Positions 62,253 to 64,000 of a DNA stretch of 64,000 nucleotides are shown piece by piece. The stretch's first letter is position 1, and each line of letters starts with the position of its first letter. Position numbers and translations under genes: made by a program. Under the pieces are notes generated by a model. It had not been told where the DNA came from. It saw only the letters and a list, made by a program, of their open reading frames with translations, and did no database searches. Where the stretch lies: NCBI RefSeq assembly GCF_000695795.1, contig NZ_JNCA01000013.1, positions 62,001 through 126,000 on the forward strand, read 5' to 3'. The DNA is from Flavobacterium seoulense. GTDB lineage: Bacteria; Bacteroidota; Bacteroidia; Flavobacteriales; Flavobacteriaceae.

Positions 62253-64000
62253 ATGGAAAATGGATTTATTTACCTCATCAAAGCCAGCGGTCTAATAGGA
62301 GTTTTTTATCTGGCTTACACCTTACTTTTAAGAAAAGAAACTTTCTTTTCAGGAAATAGATGGTTTTTACTTCTTGGATTAATTACTTCCAGCGTTTTAC
62401 CTTTATTTTTTATCACAAAAATAATCTGGGTAAAACCAACACCAACCAACATCGACTGGTCACAAATTCCAGTGACAACTTCGACAACTATTCCCGAACC
62501 GGAAACCGACTGGTATGCAATTGCAGCATATATTTATTTGACTGGAATTGTCATTTTATTCCTAAAGCTACTTTTTGATTTTAAAAGTTTATTCGGCTTA
62601 TTAAAAGGAAAAACTATTCAACAGCAAGGAAACTTCAAATTGGTCGATATTACCGAAAACATTGCTCCTTTCTCCTATTTTAATTACATCGTATACAATT
62701 CAACTTTATACAGCACTGCCGAATTGGAAAATATTTTAGAACACGAGAAAGTCCACAGCTCACAAAAACACAGCGTTGACGTATTGATTTCAAGATTGTT
62801 TTGTGTCTTTTTTTGGTTCAATCCGCTCATTTGGCTGTACAAAAAAGTCATTGCACAAAATCTGGAATTCATTGCCGATAGCGAAGCTGCTAAAAAAATA
62901 ACCGATAAAAAAAATTACCAATTGACCTTATTGAAGATAACTACACAGGAAAATTGTGTAGCGCTTACCAATCATTTCTATCAATCATTAATCAAAAAAC
63001 GAATTATTATGTTGAACCAAAACCAATCAAAAAAATCGAATTCGTGGAAATACGCTTTAATATTTCCTCCACTTGTTGCTTTTGTAATTTTATTTCAAAT
63101 TGAAGTTGTTGCTCAGGAAAAGGAAACTCCAAAACAAGAAACTGAAACAGTTATTATTAATAAAAAATCAGACAAATCTATTGTTACAGGAACTTCTGTA
63201 AAGCTGAATAGTAACAAAGATACTATACTAACTGATGAGAAGAAACCACTTATCATTTTAGACGGACATAGAAATCATAAACTAAAAGTTGAAGATATTC
63301 AAAATATCGACCCTAATTCAATAGAGCAAATTACTGTTTTAAAAGACAAAAATGCTGCAAACAAATATGGCGAAGAAGGAAAAAATGGTGCTATAGAAAT
63401 TACAACCAAAGAAAAAATTGGAAAAAATGGATTTTCTACTAAAGGATATAAATTAAAATCACACACAAAACCAAATACAAAGCAAGACATTCAGGTTATA
63501 GGATTTAAAACAGGATCTTCGTCTGGAAATGCTAATCAACAAAAAACAGTATTTGATGGTGAATATTTAAATCGAGAAAAAATTCTTGTAATTGTAGATG
63601 GAAAAAAATCAAAAACTGCTGTAAGTGATATAAATCCTGATTCAATAGAAAGTATCAATGTACTTAAAGATAAAAGTGCTGAAGATAAATACGGCGAAGA
63701 AGGAAAAAATGGTGTCATTGAAATTACAACAAAAGAAAAAATTTTAAAAAATGAATTTACCACTAAAGGATATAAATTAAAATCAGACACAAAACCAAAT
63801 ACAAAACAAGAAATTCAGGTTATTGGATTTAAAGCAGGATCTTCGTCTGGGAATGCTAATCAACAAAAAACAGTATTTAATGCTAAAAATATAGATCACG
63901 AAAAAATTCTTGTGATTGTAGATGGAAAAAAATCAAAAACTGCTGTAAAAGATCTAAATCCTGATTCAATAGAAAGCATCAATGTACTCAAAGATAAAAG
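62253..64000 (+). CDS. M56 (BlaR1-like) membrane peptidase with tandem SusC-plug-like modules (3' cut by window)
   Basis: At least 582 residues; it continues past the window. Membrane helices at about 4-24, 36-54, 88-107, an M56 peptidase with zinc motif HEKVH (in LEHEKVHSSQKH, near residue 166), and another helix near 270. After it, the periplasmic part repeats a SusC-plug-like motif three times: DPNSIEQITVLKD, then two near-identical copies of NPDSIESINVLKDK, each followed by YGEEGKNG. The module period is 324 bp. M56 proteins sense a signal and relieve BlaI repression. The plug copies resemble those found at the start of SusC receptors. Confidence 0.9.
   Translation, partial: MENGFIYLIKASGLIGVFYLAYTLLLRKETFFSGNRWFLLLGLITSSVLPLFFITKIIWVKPTPTNIDWSQIPVTTSTTIPEPETDWYAIAAYIYLTGIVILFLKLLFDFKSLFGLLKGKTIQQQGNFKLVDITENIAPFSYFNYIVYNSTLYSTAELENILEHEKVHSSQKHSVDVLISRLFCVFFWFNPLIWLYKKVIAQNLEFIADSEAAKKITDKKNYQLTLLKITTQENCVALTNHFYQSLIKKRIIMLNQNQSKKSNSWKYALIFPPLVAFVILFQIEVVAQEKETPKQETETVIINKKSDKSIVTGTSVKLNSNKDTILTDEKKPLIILDGHRNHKLKVEDIQNIDPNSIEQITVLKDKNAANKYGEEGKNGAIEITTKEKIGKNGFSTKGYKLKSHTKPNTKQDIQVIGFKTGSSSGNANQQKTVFDGEYLNREKILVIVDGKKSKTAVSDINPDSIESINVLKDKSAEDKYGEEGKNGVIEITTKEKILKNEFTTKGYKLKSDTKPNTKQEIQVIGFKAGSSSGNANQQKTVFNAKNIDHEKILVIVDGKKSKTAVKDLNPDSIESINVLKDK
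63311..64000 (+). repeat. 324-bp tandem repeat inside the M56 gene
   Basis: TTCAATAGA occurs at 63317, 63641 and 63965, and the ATTACAACnAAAGAAAAAATT segment at 63400 and 63724, all 324 bp (108 codons) apart. Copies two and three are nearly identical, which points to recent duplication. The array may continue beyond the window. Confidence 0.85.

Noticed and set aside
63536-63790. Minus-strand frames in the M56 repeats
   Set aside because: Two similar shadow frames (also 63299-63490) arise because the underlying coding repeat is duplicated.
63311-64000. CRISPR array from the regular repeats
   Set aside because: Units are 324 bp, in frame and coding, far from the 25-50 bp repeats with unique spacers.
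61891-64000. Beta-lactam resistance operon
   Set aside because: BlaI and the M56 protein are there, but no beta-lactamase or penicillin-binding protein gene is visible, so resistance cannot be claimed.
63250-64000. Separate SusC-type TonB receptor
   Set aside because: The plug-like motifs are in the same frame as the M56 peptidase and no barrel is visible, so they are part of that protein.

Overview
The window is AT-rich and looks like a chromosomal segment of a Flavobacterium or close relative (Bacteroidota). Supporting signs are the hybrid two-component sensor-regulator typical of polysaccharide loci, TANNTTTG-type -7 promoter elements, lipoproteins, OstA-like and YhcH-type genes, an M56/BlaI pair, and three tRNA genes. 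Most genes are ordinary in length and intact.

Layout. 1-2.4 kb: the end of a TonB-dependent receptor, an OsmC protein, a META lipoprotein and msrB. 2.5-13.2 kb (all minus strand): a lactate-oxidation operon (lutABC) beside a complete L-rhamnose pathway (FGGY kinase, isomerase, mutarotase, bifunctional aldolase/dehydrogenase, RhaT permease, GntR regulator). 13.3-30.6 kb (minus): a pectin/rhamnogalacturonan-type degradation cluster with a PL22-like lyase, a GH28, a DUF2264 protein, a double GH43, a GH27, a GH2, a 1351-residue hybrid two-component system and a sodium/solute symporter. No SusC/SusD pair is present. Read together, side-chain and backbone enzymes release rhamnose, RhaT imports it, the rha enzymes turn it into DHAP and lactate, and LutABC oxidises lactate to pyruvate.

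31-42.8 kb is housekeeping: birA, then rsfS-ftsH-LUD-cdsA-psd-ACBP-SOD, an OstA-like protein, a class III aminotransferase, a TPR protein and aroE. 42.9-56.2 kb is mixed: sialate O-acetylesterase, iron alcohol dehydrogenase with an AraC regulator, tRNA-Arg/Pro/Ser, thiolase, NlpC/P60 peptidase, VanX-like dipeptidase, a secreted EEP nuclease, YhcH, a PIG-L deacetylase, a 35-residue membrane peptide and a second SSS symporter.

56.2-58.0 kb is a small accessory patch and the most unusual part. A lone DpnII/MboI-type PD-(D/E)XK nuclease gene is bounded like an integron gene cassette (GTTAGGC core before it, GCCTAAC and an attC-like inverted structure after it, and a 17-bp near-direct repeat at both edges), but no integrase is visible. 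Eroded ORF remnants lie on both sides.

58.0-64.0 kb: a DUF2911 protein, a HAD hydrolase, tcdA, TatD and DUF1684 proteins (minus), then a BlaI repressor and an M56 membrane peptidase that runs off the window. The blaI promoter carries three identical-format dyads exactly 20 bp apart. The M56 protein carries tandem SusC-plug-like modules with a 324-bp period.
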